This document shows positions 16,858 through 26,647 of a stretch of 64,000 nt of DNA, piece after piece (within the stretch, counting starts at the first letter, position 1; every line of letters starts with the position of its first letter). The translations under genes were made by a program, and so were the position numbers. The stretch spans positions 496,001 through 560,000 of the forward strand of contig NZ_MTBP01000001.1 in the NCBI RefSeq assembly GCF_002911665.1. Direction: 5' to 3'. The notes under the pieces were generated by a model. That model saw only the letters and a list, made by a program, of their open reading frames with translations. It was not told the DNA's origin and made no database searches. The DNA is from Actinomadura rubteroloni. Its GTDB lineage: Bacteria; Actinomycetota; Actinomycetes; Streptosporangiales; Streptosporangiaceae.

Positions 16858-17682
16858 ATGTTCGCTGTCCCGGCGCCGTCGGCGCCTGTTCCCCGTCGTG
16901 TGCTCGGGCTCCTCGGCGTGCTCGCGGCCGTGCTGGCCGGTGCGTTCGTCGTCGCTCCGGGAGTGGTGGCGGGCGGTGAGTTCGGAAGCCAGTCCGATCT
17001 CTCCGCCGCGCTGCGGGCGGCGTTCACCGGGTACTGGGACGCGGGCGGCCGGGACTTGTCGCCCGACCTGGAACGGGTCGTCGATTACTGGTTCCGCTAC
17101 CACGTGGCCAAGGGCGCGTTCGCCGCGATGCTGTTGATCGTGCTGCTCGCGCTCGGCCGGCTCGTCTGGACGGCGTACCTCCGGGCGGACGGCACCGGAC
17201 GGCGCGGCGTTCTCGCCACGACGGGCCTTTCCCTCGGCATGTTCGCGGCGTTCGCCCTCGTCGCGGTGATGGCCAATGTCCAGGGCGCGGCGGCGCCGTT
17301 CGCGTCCCTGCTCCCCATGCTCCCGGACGGCGGCCACGACCCTCGGCTCGCCGGCACGCTCGACCAGGTACGGAGCCAGCTCGCGGGCGCGCCGGACGGC
17401 CGCACCCCGCCGCTCGACGCGATGGTCGGCGACTTCGCCCGGTACCACCTGGTCATGGCGGTGATCGCGGCCGTCGTCGCGGTCGTCCTCCTCGCGGTCG
17501 GCGTCGTGCTGGGGCGGGCGTTCGCGCGGTCGGCCGGACGGCGCGGACGGGGCGTGCTGGGCGCGTCCGGGGGTCTCTCGGTGCTCGCGGCGCTCGCCCT
17601 GGTCGTCGTCGCCGTCGCGAACACGGGCAACGCGGCGGACCCGGCGCCGGGGCTGCTGGCCTTCTTCCAGGGCGGGTGGTGA
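16858..17682 (+). CDS. Integral membrane protein of unknown function
   Basis: A 274-residue protein with about five hydrophobic helices: VLGLLGVLAAVLAGAFVVAPG near the N-terminus, AAMLLIVLLALGRLVW, GLSLGMFAAFALVAVM, VMAVIAAVVAVVLLAVGVVLG, and LSVLAALALVVVAV at the end. Loops between helices one and two (FTGYWDAGGRDLSPDLERVVDYWFRY) and three and four are long and polar, probably extracytoplasmic. I do not recognise a family. The ATG at 16858 is chosen because AGG precedes it at a proper distance; a TTG five codons earlier is possible. Context gives no function beyond cell-envelope association. Confidence 0.75.
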   Translation: MFAVPAPSAPVPRRVLGLLGVLAAVLAGAFVVAPGVVAGGEFGSQSDLSAALRAAFTGYWDAGGRDLSPDLERVVDYWFRYHVAKGAFAAMLLIVLLALGRLVWTAYLRADGTGRRGVLATTGLSLGMFAAFALVAVMANVQGAAAPFASLLPMLPDGGHDPRLAGTLDQVRSQLAGAPDGRTPPLDAMVGDFARYHLVMAVIAAVVAVVLLAVGVVLGRAFARSAGRRGRGVLGASGGLSVLAALALVVVAVANTGNAADPAPGLLAFFQGGW

Positions 17683-17702
17683 CCGGTGCGTAGGATCCGG
17701 GC

Positions 17703-18692
17703 ATGACGGATCAATGGCGCGTCCTGGCCCTGCCGCCGCTGGACGTGAGCCTGCTGCGCGGGCTCACCGACCCGCTCGGCGGCGCGGCGGAGCTAGTCGT
17801 CCCCGAGGCGCGGACGACGGCCGCGCTGCACCGGGCGATCGAGGACGCCGAGATCGTCGTCGGCGACTACACCGGCGAGCTGGCGCTGGACGCGGCGGCG
17901 GTCGCGCACGCGCGGCGGCTCGCGTTCGTCCAGATGCCGCAGGTCGGCGTGGACGGCGTCGACCTCGACGCGCTCACGCGGGCGGGCGTCCCCGTGGCGA
18001 ACACGGCGGGCGCCAACAGCCGCGCCGTCGCCGAGTGGGCCGTCGGCGCCGCGTTCGCGCTCTGCCGCCACCTCGCCTGGGCTGACCGGCAGGTGCGGGC
18101 GGGCGGCTGGCCGCAGGGCGAACTGCTCGCCCGGGGCACCCGCGAGATCCACGCGCAGCGCGTCGGCGTCGTCGGCCACGGCGCGATCGGCGCGCTGGCC
18201 GCCGACCTGTTCGCCGCGCTCGGTGCGCCCGTTGCCTACTGGTCGCGCACGCGACGCGAGAACGCACGCGCCGAGTACCGTCCGCTGGACGACCTGCTCG
18301 CCGAGTCCGACATCGTCGTCCTCGCGCTGCCGCTGACCGGGGAGACGGCCGGGCTGTTCGACGCCGCGCGCATCGGCCGCATGAAGCACGGCGCGCTGCT
18401 CGTCAACGTCGCGCGCGGCGGCATCGTGGACGAGAACGCCCTGCTCGCGGCCCTGGACGACGGCTCCCTGGCCGGCGCCGCGCTCGACGTCTTCGAGCAC
18501 GAGCCCCCGCCGCAGGACGCGAAACTCCGCACCCACGACAACGTGCTCGTGTCCCCGCACGTCGCGGGCGGCACCGTGCAGGCGCAGCTCGCGATCATCC
18601 AAACGGTCGCCGACAACGTTCAGGCCGCCGTCCGGGGCGAGCCCGTCGACCACGTCGTCAACGGCCTCGGCCCCGTCATCACGCGCCGCTGA
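17703..18692 (+). CDS. D-isomer-specific 2-hydroxyacid dehydrogenase
   Basis: A 329-residue NAD-dependent dehydrogenase of the D-2-hydroxyacid family. The N-terminal substrate domain contains FVQMPQVGVDGVDLDAL, the nucleotide site is GVVGHGAIG (about residues 157-164; the usual Leu is His), and the catalytic residues appear in VNVARGGIVDE (Arg), DVFEHEPPP (Glu) and SPHVAGGT (His). A TAGGAT -10 element (17691-17696) ends six bases before the ATG, so the transcript is probably leaderless. The last 18 codons and stop are copied downstream in degenerate tandem form (see repeat). It may reduce glyoxylate, hydroxypyruvate or a larger ketoacid. Confidence 0.9.
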   Translation: MTDQWRVLALPPLDVSLLRGLTDPLGGAAELVVPEARTTAALHRAIEDAEIVVGDYTGELALDAAAVAHARRLAFVQMPQVGVDGVDLDALTRAGVPVANTAGANSRAVAEWAVGAAFALCRHLAWADRQVRAGGWPQGELLARGTREIHAQRVGVVGHGAIGALAADLFAALGAPVAYWSRTRRENARAEYRPLDDLLAESDIVVLALPLTGETAGLFDAARIGRMKHGALLVNVARGGIVDENALLAALDDGSLAGAALDVFEHEPPPQDAKLRTHDNVLVSPHVAGGTVQAQLAIIQTVADNVQAAVRGEPVDHVVNGLGPVITRR

Positions 18693-18970
18693 CCTCCAGG
18701 GACGAGCCCAGCGAGCACGTCGTCCACGGGCGCGGGCCTATCGCCACGCGCCGCCGACCTTCAGAAGCGAGCCCGTCTCCCATGTCGTCAACGGGCTCCG
18801 CCCTGCCAGGCGCCGCCGACCTCCGAGGGCGAGCCCATCGACCGCGTCGTCAACGGCCTCGGCCCTGTCGCCCGCCGCCGTCCGGGGACGAACGGGCTCG
18901 GGCCTGTCGTCCGGTGCCGCCGACCTCCAGGGACGAACGGGCGTGGGCCTGTCGGTCGGCGTCGGCGGCC
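18639..18970. repeat. Degenerate tandem array derived from the 3' end of the dehydrogenase gene
   Basis: The last 54 bases of the dehydrogenase gene plus about 11 bases after its stop form unit 1 (from 18639). Imperfect copies begin at 18704, 18769, 18831, 18890 and 18935, with spacings of 65, 65, 62, 59 and 45 bases; the last two are 5'-truncated and start GAACGGG. Each longer copy keeps a core like GTCGTCAACGG, then GGCCT and CGCCGCCGACCT. The array fills the whole gap up to the convergent glycosyltransferase gene. It is not a CRISPR: units abut with no unique spacers. Confidence 0.85.
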
Positions 18971-21900
18971 TACAGTGCCAGCAGCCGGTCCACGACGCGG
19001 GCGGCGGCGTGGCCGTCGTCGTGCGGGCAGAAGGTCGCCGCGAAGTCGTCCAGGGCAGGCGCGGACGCGGCGGCCGTGTCGTCGAACTCCTCCAGGGCCT
19101 CGATCAGCTCGTCCGACGTGCGCAGCAGCGGTCCCGGCGGACGCTCCTCCAGGTCGTAGGCGAAGCCGCGCACGTCGTCCCGGTAGGCCTCCAGGTCCGG
19201 CGCGAACAGCAGGATCGGCCGCCGCAGCCCGGCGAAGTCGCACATCAGCGACGAATAGTCGGTGACAAGGGCGTCCGAGGCGAGGAAGAGTTCCGTGACG
19301 TCCGGATAGGCGGACACGTCCCGCACGAACCCGGTCGGCGCGGGCAGCCGCGCGTCCAGCAGCCGGTGCGGACGCAGCAGCAGCACGGTGTCCTCGCCGA
19401 GCGCGGCGGCGGCCCGCTCGAAGTCCAGCCCCAGCCGGTACGGCCCGGTGCGGTGGCCGGGCGTGCGGTCCCGCCACGTCGGCGCGAACAGCACCGCGCG
19501 TTTGCCCGGCGGGATCCCGAGCCGCGCCCGCACCCGCTCGCGCAGCGACGCCGCGTCCGGGCCGTGCGCGCGGTCGTTGCGCGGGTACCCGGTCTCCAGC
19601 ACCTCGCCGTCGTAGCGGAACGCGCGGGTCAGCGTCTCGGTGCTGTGCGGGTTCTGCGACAGCAGCAGCCCCCACGCCGCCGCGTCCGCCGCCATCAGCC
19701 GGGTGCGCTGGTCGCGGCGGCCGAGGACGTCCCAGCGCGTCTCGAACCCGACGTTCTTGATCGGCGTCCCGTGCCAGGTCTGGAGGTAGACCTGCCCGAG
19801 GCGCGGCCGGTACCCCTCCGGCTGGTACACGTTGTTGACGATGTACCGCGCCCGCGCGACCAGTTCCCAGTACTCGCGGCCGAGCCGCCGGACGGTGCGC
19901 CCGCCGGGCACGGCGACATGCCCGTCGCCGACCGTCCAGACCAGGTCGAGGCCGGTCTCGCGGCGCTGGAACTCCTCGTAGATCGCCTTCGGGTTGCACG
20001 AGTACTCGCCGCCGAAGTAGCTCTCGAACACCGCGACGTCGCGGATCTCGCGGCGCAGGAACGCCGGGTAGTGGCGCTCGCGCAGGACGCGGCGCGCGTA
20101 CGGGCCGTCCTCGTCGTCGTTCCAGGCGATCCGGACGCCGAGGTGGACCCCCGCGCCGCGCCGCGACGGCCGGACGGTGAACCGCAGCCCGGCGCCGTCG
20201 CGCGGGTGCGGCAGCGTGGTGAGGCAGTCGCGGGTGACGGCGAGGTCGCGCCGCCCGTCGCCGGACGCGGCCGTCAGCTCCCAGACCCCGGCGGCGAGCG
20301 GCGCCTCGACCACGCCGGGCATCGCGTCGGGGCGCAGGCGGGCGACGAGCGCGCCGTCCTCGTCGTCCAGCGGGACGGCGTGGGACGCGCCCGTCCGCCG
20401 GTGCCGCAGGACGAGCAGGTCGGGGGCGTCCTCGGCGTCGGCGGGCACGCCCGAGACGACCAGCGCGTCGCCCTCCCAGTGCACGCCGGTCAGGACGAGC
20501 CCGGTCTCGGCGGTGGCCGTCACGTTCCCGTACCGCGTCCGGTCCAGCAGGACGCCGTCATGCGCGAACCCGGCGAAGTCATCGGAGACAGGCAGCCGCA
20601 GCCGCGTCTCGCCGACCTGCAACGACAGGTCGTGGTGCAGCCGGGACGCGAACGACGGCCCGGCCAGCCCGGTCAGGCGCGGCCCGAGGTCGCGCGCGGT
20701 CAGCCGGAACCGGAACGGGACGCGCCCGTCGGGGTCGGGCGGGCCGTAGCGCACCGGGATCCGGGTGGACGCGCCGCGCTCCCGGCACGTCACGATGACC
20801 GCGTCGTCGGCGGTGCGGAGCCGGGCGACCCAGCCGCCGACCTCGACGCCGCCCCGGACCGGCGCCTGCCCGGTGATCATCGCCTCGGGCCGGCGGAACC
20901 GCAGCGTCACCGCGCCGCCGTGCGGGACGAGCTGGACCCGCGTCCCGCCGAACAGGTCGCGGAACCGGGGCCACTGCGCGGCCGGGCCGCAGCTCGCGAC
21001 CACGCCGGACACGGCCACGCGGTCGCGGCCCACCCCGGCGCGGACGGCGGCGTGCAGCCGCCACTCGACCTTGCGCGCGGACGTCTCCACGAAGTCCGCC
21101 GGGTCGATCTCGACCACGAACCCGGCGCCGTCGTAGCACGCCGCCGCCTGCTTGGTGTCGGCCGTGACCTGCGGGGACGGCACGCGCGACACCCGCAGCG
21201 GATGGCGCCGCGTGGACCCGGAACGCTCCAGCCAGACGTCGATCGCGTCGTCCTGCGTCATGTCGATGAACGGGACGTAGGCGTGCCCCGCCACCCGCAG
21301 CCGGTCCCCGACCCAGACGATGTCGTCCACGCGCGCTTCGAGCCGCAGCTCGTCGGTGACGTCGTAGAGACGCGGCGGGAACGCGCGGTCGGCGTCGTCC
21401 CGGAACGGGTGGCCCGCGTACCACCGGCGGCGCAACAACCCGCGCGGTTCGGTCGGCGCGGCGGGCAGGCCGGTGCGCTCGTACTCAAGGACGGTCACCA
21501 GGTCGTCCGCGCGCTCCTCGGCGACCAGGTGATACTTCAGCCGCTTGATCGAGGGCAGCCGCTCCAGGAGCCGGGGGTCCAGCGCCCGGACGTGCTCGCC
21601 GACGAGCCGGCACATCCGCTCGCGGTAGGCGTCGTCGCCGTCCTCGGCCTCGTCGACGAACAGCATGAGGTCGTCGTCCAGCGTGCTCAGCTCGTAGGAC
21701 GCGCGCAGGTTGGGGGCGTGCGCGGTGAGGAAGCGGGAGATGCGACGGGCGGCGGCGAGGCGGTCCTCCAGGTTGCCGGGCTCGGTGCGGCGCTGGGTGA
21801 TGGAACGTTCCGACTCCTCCCGCTTCCGGTAGCAGTAGCAGACGTCGCTGATGATGTCGGTGCTCCGGGAGTGGACGTGCGCGGCGACCGCCACCGGAAT

Positions 21901-22446
21901 GTCCTCGTACGCCCCGGACGGAAAAGTGATGCCGTGCTCGTCCCAGAACGTCCGGCGGATCACCTTGTTCCAGACCGTCCGGTCGCGGAGCAGCGCGGGG
22001 TCGCGGGTGACGTGCGTCCGCGACCGCGTGGTGCGCAACGCGTCCAACGGGAACCGCGCCGGGTACGACCGGCGCGAATCGAACTGCTCCACCCCGCCGC
22101 ACACCAGGTCCGAACCGGTGCGCCGCAACGTCCCCACCATCCGTTCGTAGGCGTAGAACGGCACCACGTCGTCACTGTCGGCGAAAGCCAGGAACGTGCC
22201 CGTGACGTGCCGCAACCCCGTGTTCCGCGCCGGGCCCATGCCCTGGTTCTCCTGCTGGAAGAGACGGAACCGCATGTCCCGCTCCGCGAACGCCTTCGCG
22301 ATGACGGCGCTGCCATCGGTGGAGCCGTCGTCCACCATGACGACCTCGATATCGGTCAAGGTCTGGGCGGCCAGCGAGGCGAGGCAGTCCTCCAGGTAGT
22401 CCTCCACATTGTGGATCGGCACGACGACGCTCAGCGTGGGGGCCAT
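18970..22446 (-). CDS. Bifunctional GT2 glycosyltransferase / CDP-glycerol glycerophosphotransferase (TagF-like)
   Basis: A 1158-residue fusion for anionic cell-wall polymer synthesis. Residues 1-230 are a GT-A glycosyltransferase: LSVVVPIHNVEDYLEDCL at the N-terminus, MVDDGSTDGS at 37-46 and the metal/nucleotide site ADSDD at 89-93. The C-terminal 380 residues are a TagF-type polymerase, with VFESYFGGEYSCNPKAIYEEF at its start, TWHGTPIKN near 886, FAPTWRD, RPHRLL and VTDYSSLMCDFAGLRRPILL. The middle 500 residues contain repeated beta-rich segments that I cannot assign. Such proteins extend teichoic-acid-like poly(glycerol phosphate) or related capsule chains at the membrane from CDP-activated donors. 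GAGGAG precedes the ATG at 22446. It is monocistronic as far as visible. Confidence 0.88.
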   Translation of the reverse strand: MAPTLSVVVPIHNVEDYLEDCLASLAAQTLTDIEVVMVDDGSTDGSAVIAKAFAERDMRFRLFQQENQGMGPARNTGLRHVTGTFLAFADSDDVVPFYAYERMVGTLRRTGSDLVCGGVEQFDSRRSYPARFPLDALRTTRSRTHVTRDPALLRDRTVWNKVIRRTFWDEHGITFPSGAYEDIPVAVAAHVHSRSTDIISDVCYCYRKREESERSITQRRTEPGNLEDRLAAARRISRFLTAHAPNLRASYELSTLDDDLMLFVDEAEDGDDAYRERMCRLVGEHVRALDPRLLERLPSIKRLKYHLVAEERADDLVTVLEYERTGLPAAPTEPRGLLRRRWYAGHPFRDDADRAFPPRLYDVTDELRLEARVDDIVWVGDRLRVAGHAYVPFIDMTQDDAIDVWLERSGSTRRHPLRVSRVPSPQVTADTKQAAACYDGAGFVVEIDPADFVETSARKVEWRLHAAVRAGVGRDRVAVSGVVASCGPAAQWPRFRDLFGGTRVQLVPHGGAVTLRFRRPEAMITGQAPVRGGVEVGGWVARLRTADDAVIVTCRERGASTRIPVRYGPPDPDGRVPFRFRLTARDLGPRLTGLAGPSFASRLHHDLSLQVGETRLRLPVSDDFAGFAHDGVLLDRTRYGNVTATAETGLVLTGVHWEGDALVVSGVPADAEDAPDLLVLRHRRTGASHAVPLDDEDGALVARLRPDAMPGVVEAPLAAGVWELTAASGDGRRDLAVTRDCLTTLPHPRDGAGLRFTVRPSRRGAGVHLGVRIAWNDDEDGPYARRVLRERHYPAFLRREIRDVAVFESYFGGEYSCNPKAIYEEFQRRETGLDLVWTVGDGHVAVPGGRTVRRLGREYWELVARARYIVNNVYQPEGYRPRLGQVYLQTWHGTPIKNVGFETRWDVLGRRDQRTRLMAADAAAWGLLLSQNPHSTETLTRAFRYDGEVLETGYPRNDRAHGPDAASLRERVRARLGIPPGKRAVLFAPTWRDRTPGHRTGPYRLGLDFERAAAALGEDTVLLLRPHRLLDARLPAPTGFVRDVSAYPDVTELFLASDALVTDYSSLMCDFAGLRRPILLFAPDLEAYRDDVRGFAYDLEERPPGPLLRTSDELIEALEEFDDTAAASAPALDDFAATFCPHDDGHAAARVVDRLLAL

Positions 22447-22606
22447 GTGCGGGCTCCTCGGGACGGGGACGGGTTCCGAACAGCGTCGGAAAGGTCCGGC
22501 ACCCGGTACAGCGCGAAAACCCAAGCCTGGACCCGGCGTTGCCCAGACTTGACCGCGCGGTCACATGTCGGACGTCACCGGATCCGCGCAGGTCAGGCCC
22601 CCGTTA

Positions 22607-25600
22607 TCAGTACACGTCACGCACATAGCGTTTGTCGGCGGCGAGGCGTTTGACGTACGCGGCGGCGGCCTCGGCGTCCATTCCGCCGTGCAGCGCGGCG
22701 ATCTCGCGGAGCGTCCGGTCGACGTCCTTGGCCATGCGCGTCGCGTCGCCGCAGACGTAGACGTGCGCGCCGTCGCGCAGCCACTCCCACAGCTTCGCGC
22801 CGTGCTCGCGCATCCGGTCCTGGACGTAGATCTTCGAGCGCTGGTCGCGGGAGAACGCCAGGTCCAGCCGGGTCAGGACGCCGTCGCGCTGGTGGGCGGC
22901 CAGCTCGTCGCGGTAGTAGTGGTCGGTCGCGCGGCGCTGCTCGCCGAAGAACAGCCAGTTCGGGCCGGCCGCGCCGGTCGCGCGGCGCTCGGCGAGGAAG
23001 CCGACGAACGGCGCGACGCCCGTCCCGGGCCCGATCATGATCGCGGCGGCGGACGGGTCGGCGGGCGGCCGGAAGTGCGGCGACCGCTGCACGTAGACGC
23101 GGACGTCGTCCTTCTCGGCCCGGTCGGCGAGGTAGGTCGAGCAGACGCCGCCGCGCGGGCGCCCGTTCTCGCCCTCGTAGCGGATCACCGACACGGTCAG
23201 CCGCAGTACGCCGGGCTCGGCGGCCGGGCTGGACGAGATCGAGTACTGGCGCGGCTGGAGCGGCCGCAGCAGCGCCGCCCACTCCTGCGCGGACGCGCGC
23301 AGACCGAACAGGCGCGGAATGTCCACGGCCTGCCGGCCGAACATCCACTTCGCCAGCTCGTCGGTGTTGTCGGGACGCAGCAGGTGCTTCAGCTCGCGGT
23401 CCCCGGTGCGGTCCAGCGTGAAGCGCAGCAGGTCGGGGGTGAGGCGGGCGATCTCCAGCCGGGTTTCGAGGGCCTCGCGGAACGCCAGTTCGGTGCCGTC
23501 GGCGAGCGTGACGGGCTCGGTCGCGGCGATGCCCGTCGCCTCCAGCCACTCGGCGACCAGCTCGGGGGCGTTGACGGGCCAGACGCCGAGCGCGTCGCCC
23601 GCCTCGTAGGCCAGCTCGCCGTCGCCGGTCGCGAACGTGAACTCGCGGACCTCCTTGGCCGCGCCGGGCAGGCTGAGCAGGCGGTTCCCGATGAGCTTCG
23701 TCGTGTACGGCGACGCCTTGGTGTACGCGGGGGTGTACGCGGGCCCGGTCCGCGGCGCGGCCTTCGCGGGGGACGGCGTGCCGCCGAGCGCGGTGAGCAG
23801 CGAGTCCAGCCACGGTTCGGCGACCGGCTCGTAGTCGGGCTCGCAGTCGGCGCGCGGGACGAGCCGGGTCGCGCCGAGCTGCGCCAGGCGCTCGTCCAGC
23901 CGCCGGCCGTGGCCGCAGAAGTCGCCGTAGCCCGAGTCGCCGAACGCCAGGACGGCGTAGGACAGGCCGGTCAGCGGCGGATGGTCGTCGCCCGCCAGCT
24001 CCTCCCAGAAGCCCGCGCCGTTGTCGGGGGCGTCGCCGTCACCGAACGTGCTCGTAATGACCGCGACCGTTGCGGACCCAGTGAGGATCTCCGGAGTGCA
24101 GTCGTCCATCGCGACCAGGCGGGGCGTCCAGCCCGCGTCGCTGAGCCGGGACGCGGCGTTGGCCGCGAACTCCTCGGCCGTGCCGGTCTGGGACGCCCAC
24201 AGCACGACGATCTCGCGGCCCGGCTCGTCCGGCCGGGGCGCGGCGGTCGCCGGGGCGGTCTCGCGCGAGAACACGCCCGCCAGCAGCCCGTTCACCCACA
24301 GCGCCCGCTCGGGGGCGATCGGCGCGTGCGGCGGCAGGACCGGCACGCCGCCCGGCGCGGACCCGACACCGCTCAAGAACCCGGACATGTACTGCAATTC
24401 GGCAGCCGTGAGCTGCGGTTTGTGCTCCACCTCCACGCCGAGGACGCCCCCGACCGTCGCGAGCGCGCCCTCCCACGTCCCGTCGGGTGCCGCGTCCGGC
24501 TCGGCGGGCGGGACGACGTTCACCTTCGTCAGCGACACCGCGCACACCTTCAGCTCCGGCTGGAGCGACAGCGGGTCCACGGCGTCGCTCGTCACCGCGT
24601 TCACGCTCAGGTACTCGCCGAACAGGTCGTTCCAGTGGAACGGCGCGAAGCACGCGCCGGGCCGCACTCGGTCGGTGACGGTCGCCGGGAGCACGGCCCG
24701 TCCGCGCCGCGACGCGACCTCGACCTGGTCACCGTCCGCGACGCCGAGCGCCTTGGCGTCGTCGGGGTGGATCTCCACGAACGGGCCCGGGTTGAGCTTG
24801 TTGAGCTTGGCGACCTTGCCCGTCTTGGTCAGCGTGTGCCACTGGTGCTGGACGCGGCCGGTGTTGAGCAGGAACGGGTAGTCGTCGTCGGGCATCTCGT
24901 CGGCCGGCAGGTGCGGACGCGCGAAGAACCGCGCCCGTCCGCTCGGCGTCGGGAACTTCGGCCGTCCGCCGCCGGAGACGTACCGGATCGGGTTGCGGTG
25001 CGGCCCGGACGGGTCCGCGCTCGGCCACTGGACCGGCGTCTCGCGCAGCCGCTCGTAGGTGACGCCGCGCAGGTCGTAGCCCGTCACCGGGTTGTACGCG
25101 CCCTTGATCTCCTCGAAGATCTCCTCGGCGGAGGAGTAGCCGAACCCGTCGAAGCCCATCGCGGTCGCCACGCGCGCGATGAGCAGCCAGTCCGGCAGCG
25201 CACCCCCGGGGGCGTCGGCGGCGCGCGGCGCGAGCGTCAGGTTCCGCTCGGAGTTGATCATGATGCCGTCCGCCTCGGACCACAGCGCGGCGGGCAGCAC
25301 GACGTCGGCGTAGGCGTTGGTCTCGGTGTCGGCGAACGCGTCCTGCGTGACGACGAACTCGGCCGCCTCCAGGCCCTCGATGACCGTCCGCCGGTTGCCG
25401 ACCGACGCGACCGGGTTCGTGCAGATGATCCAGGCCGCCTTGATCTCCCCGGCCGCCATCCGCGCGAACATGTCGACCGTCCCGGTGCCCGCCTCGGCGC
25501 GCAGCGTGCCCGGCTCCAGGCCCCACAGCTCCTCGGTGAACGCGCGGTCGGCGTCCACCAGCGCGGACCGCTGCCCCGGCAGGCCCGGCCCCATGTAGCC

Positions 25601-26647
25601 CATCTCCCGGCCGCCCATCGCGTTCGGCTGGCCGGTCAGCGAGAACGGGCCGCTGCCCGGACGGCAGATCGCGCCCGTCGCCAGATGCAGGTTGACCAGC
25701 GCGTTCGTGTTCCAGGTGCCGTGGGTGCTCTGGTTGAGGCCCATCGTCCAGCAACTCGTCCACTCGCCGGCCTCGGCGATCCAGCGCGCGGCGGTCCGCA
25801 GGTCGTCGGCGGGGATGCCGGTGGTCTCCGCGACGGCGTCCGGGGCGTAGTCGCCGAGGAACGCGGGCATCTCGTCCCAGCCCTCGGTGCAGGCGGCGAT
25901 GAACTCGTCGTCCACGGCGCCGTCCGCGACGAGCAGGTGCAGCAGGCCGTTCAGCAGCGCGAGGTCCGTACCCGGACGAACCTGGAGGAAGAGGTCGGCC
26001 TTCGCGGCGGTCGCGGTGCGGCGCGGGTCCACGACGATCAGCTTCGCGCCCGCCTTGACCCGGTCCATCATCCGCAGGAACAGGATCGGGTGGCAGTCGG
26101 CCATGTTCGAGCCGATGACGAGGAACAGGTCGGCGCGGTCCAGGTCCTCGTAGGAGCCGGGCGGGCCGTCCGCGCCGAGGGACAGCTTGTAGCCGGTGCC
26201 CGCGCTCGCCATGCACAGCCGCGAGTTCGACTCGATGTTGGACGTCCGGACGAACCCCTTGGCCAGCTTGTTCGCCAGATATTGGGCCTCCAGCGTCATC
26301 TGCCCGGAGACGTAGAAGGCGAGCGCGTCGGGGCCGTGCTCGTCCAGGACGCCGCGCAGCCGCGCCGCCACCCGGCCGATCGCCGCGTCCACCTCGCACG
26401 GGTCGGGCTCGCCGCCCCGGTCGGCGCGGGTCAGCGCGGTCGTGAGGCGGCCCGGCGCGGCGAGCATGTCCGCGCTGGTGGCGCCCTTGGTGCACAGCCG
26501 GCCGAAGTTCGCCGGGTGCTCGCGGTCCCCGGCCGCCTTGATCACCTTGCGGCGGCCCGTCGCGGGCTCGACGGCGACGTCCAGCACCATGCCGCAGCCG
26601 ACCCCGCAGTACGAGCAGACGGTTTTCACCGACGTGACGGCCGACAC
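22607..26647 (-). CDS. Fused assimilatory nitrate reductase / CysJ-type flavoprotein reductase
   Basis: A 1346-residue single polypeptide. Residues 1 to about 720 are a molybdopterin oxidoreductase with a [4Fe-4S] site (Cys11, 14, 18 and 52 in CSYCGVGC and RLCTKG) and molybdopterin motifs such as CHPILFLRMMD, WTMGLNQSTHGTWN and GQPNAMGGREMG; a dinucleotide-binding domain follows (HTLTKTGKVAKLNKL, FHWNDLFGE). A flavodoxin domain begins near 808 (LWASQTGTAEEFA, STFGDGDAPDN), then a CysJ-like FAD/NADPH module with RQYSISSSP (about 1133), GPGTGVAPF (about 1205) and the C-terminal Y (RDVY). NADPH electrons can thus pass through FAD, FMN and Fe-S to Mo in one chain. The GTG at 26647 has GGAGGAG five bases upstream. 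No nitrite reductase gene is in the window. Confidence 0.9.
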   Translation of the reverse strand: MSAVTSVKTVCSYCGVGCGMVLDVAVEPATGRRKVIKAAGDREHPANFGRLCTKGATSADMLAAPGRLTTALTRADRGGEPDPCEVDAAIGRVAARLRGVLDEHGPDALAFYVSGQMTLEAQYLANKLAKGFVRTSNIESNSRLCMASAGTGYKLSLGADGPPGSYEDLDRADLFLVIGSNMADCHPILFLRMMDRVKAGAKLIVVDPRRTATAAKADLFLQVRPGTDLALLNGLLHLLVADGAVDDEFIAACTEGWDEMPAFLGDYAPDAVAETTGIPADDLRTAARWIAEAGEWTSCWTMGLNQSTHGTWNTNALVNLHLATGAICRPGSGPFSLTGQPNAMGGREMGYMGPGLPGQRSALVDADRAFTEELWGLEPGTLRAEAGTGTVDMFARMAAGEIKAAWIICTNPVASVGNRRTVIEGLEAAEFVVTQDAFADTETNAYADVVLPAALWSEADGIMINSERNLTLAPRAADAPGGALPDWLLIARVATAMGFDGFGYSSAEEIFEEIKGAYNPVTGYDLRGVTYERLRETPVQWPSADPSGPHRNPIRYVSGGGRPKFPTPSGRARFFARPHLPADEMPDDDYPFLLNTGRVQHQWHTLTKTGKVAKLNKLNPGPFVEIHPDDAKALGVADGDQVEVASRRGRAVLPATVTDRVRPGACFAPFHWNDLFGEYLSVNAVTSDAVDPLSLQPELKVCAVSLTKVNVVPPAEPDAAPDGTWEGALATVGGVLGVEVEHKPQLTAAELQYMSGFLSGVGSAPGGVPVLPPHAPIAPERALWVNGLLAGVFSRETAPATAAPRPDEPGREIVVLWASQTGTAEEFAANAASRLSDAGWTPRLVAMDDCTPEILTGSATVAVITSTFGDGDAPDNGAGFWEELAGDDHPPLTGLSYAVLAFGDSGYGDFCGHGRRLDERLAQLGATRLVPRADCEPDYEPVAEPWLDSLLTALGGTPSPAKAAPRTGPAYTPAYTKASPYTTKLIGNRLLSLPGAAKEVREFTFATGDGELAYEAGDALGVWPVNAPELVAEWLEATGIAATEPVTLADGTELAFREALETRLEIARLTPDLLRFTLDRTGDRELKHLLRPDNTDELAKWMFGRQAVDIPRLFGLRASAQEWAALLRPLQPRQYSISSSPAAEPGVLRLTVSVIRYEGENGRPRGGVCSTYLADRAEKDDVRVYVQRSPHFRPPADPSAAAIMIGPGTGVAPFVGFLAERRATGAAGPNWLFFGEQRRATDHYYRDELAAHQRDGVLTRLDLAFSRDQRSKIYVQDRMREHGAKLWEWLRDGAHVYVCGDATRMAKDVDRTLREIAALHGGMDAEAAAAYVKRLAADKRYVRDVY

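Noticed and set aside
14356..17448. 1030-residue open frame on the minus strand across the SGNH hydrolase, M28-like and membrane protein genes
   Set aside because: It is an antisense shadow of high-G+C genes: composition is Arg/Gly/Ala/Pro/Val biased with no family motif, while the plus-strand genes have signal peptides and catalytic motifs.
18639..18970. Possible CRISPR array
   Set aside because: Units of 45-65 bases directly abut, diverge from each other and derive from a coding 3' end; there are no unique spacers or cas genes.
18943..22653. 1236-residue plus-strand open frame opposite the GT2-TagF gene
   Set aside because: Shadow frame; the real gene on the minus strand has DSDD and HGT motifs.
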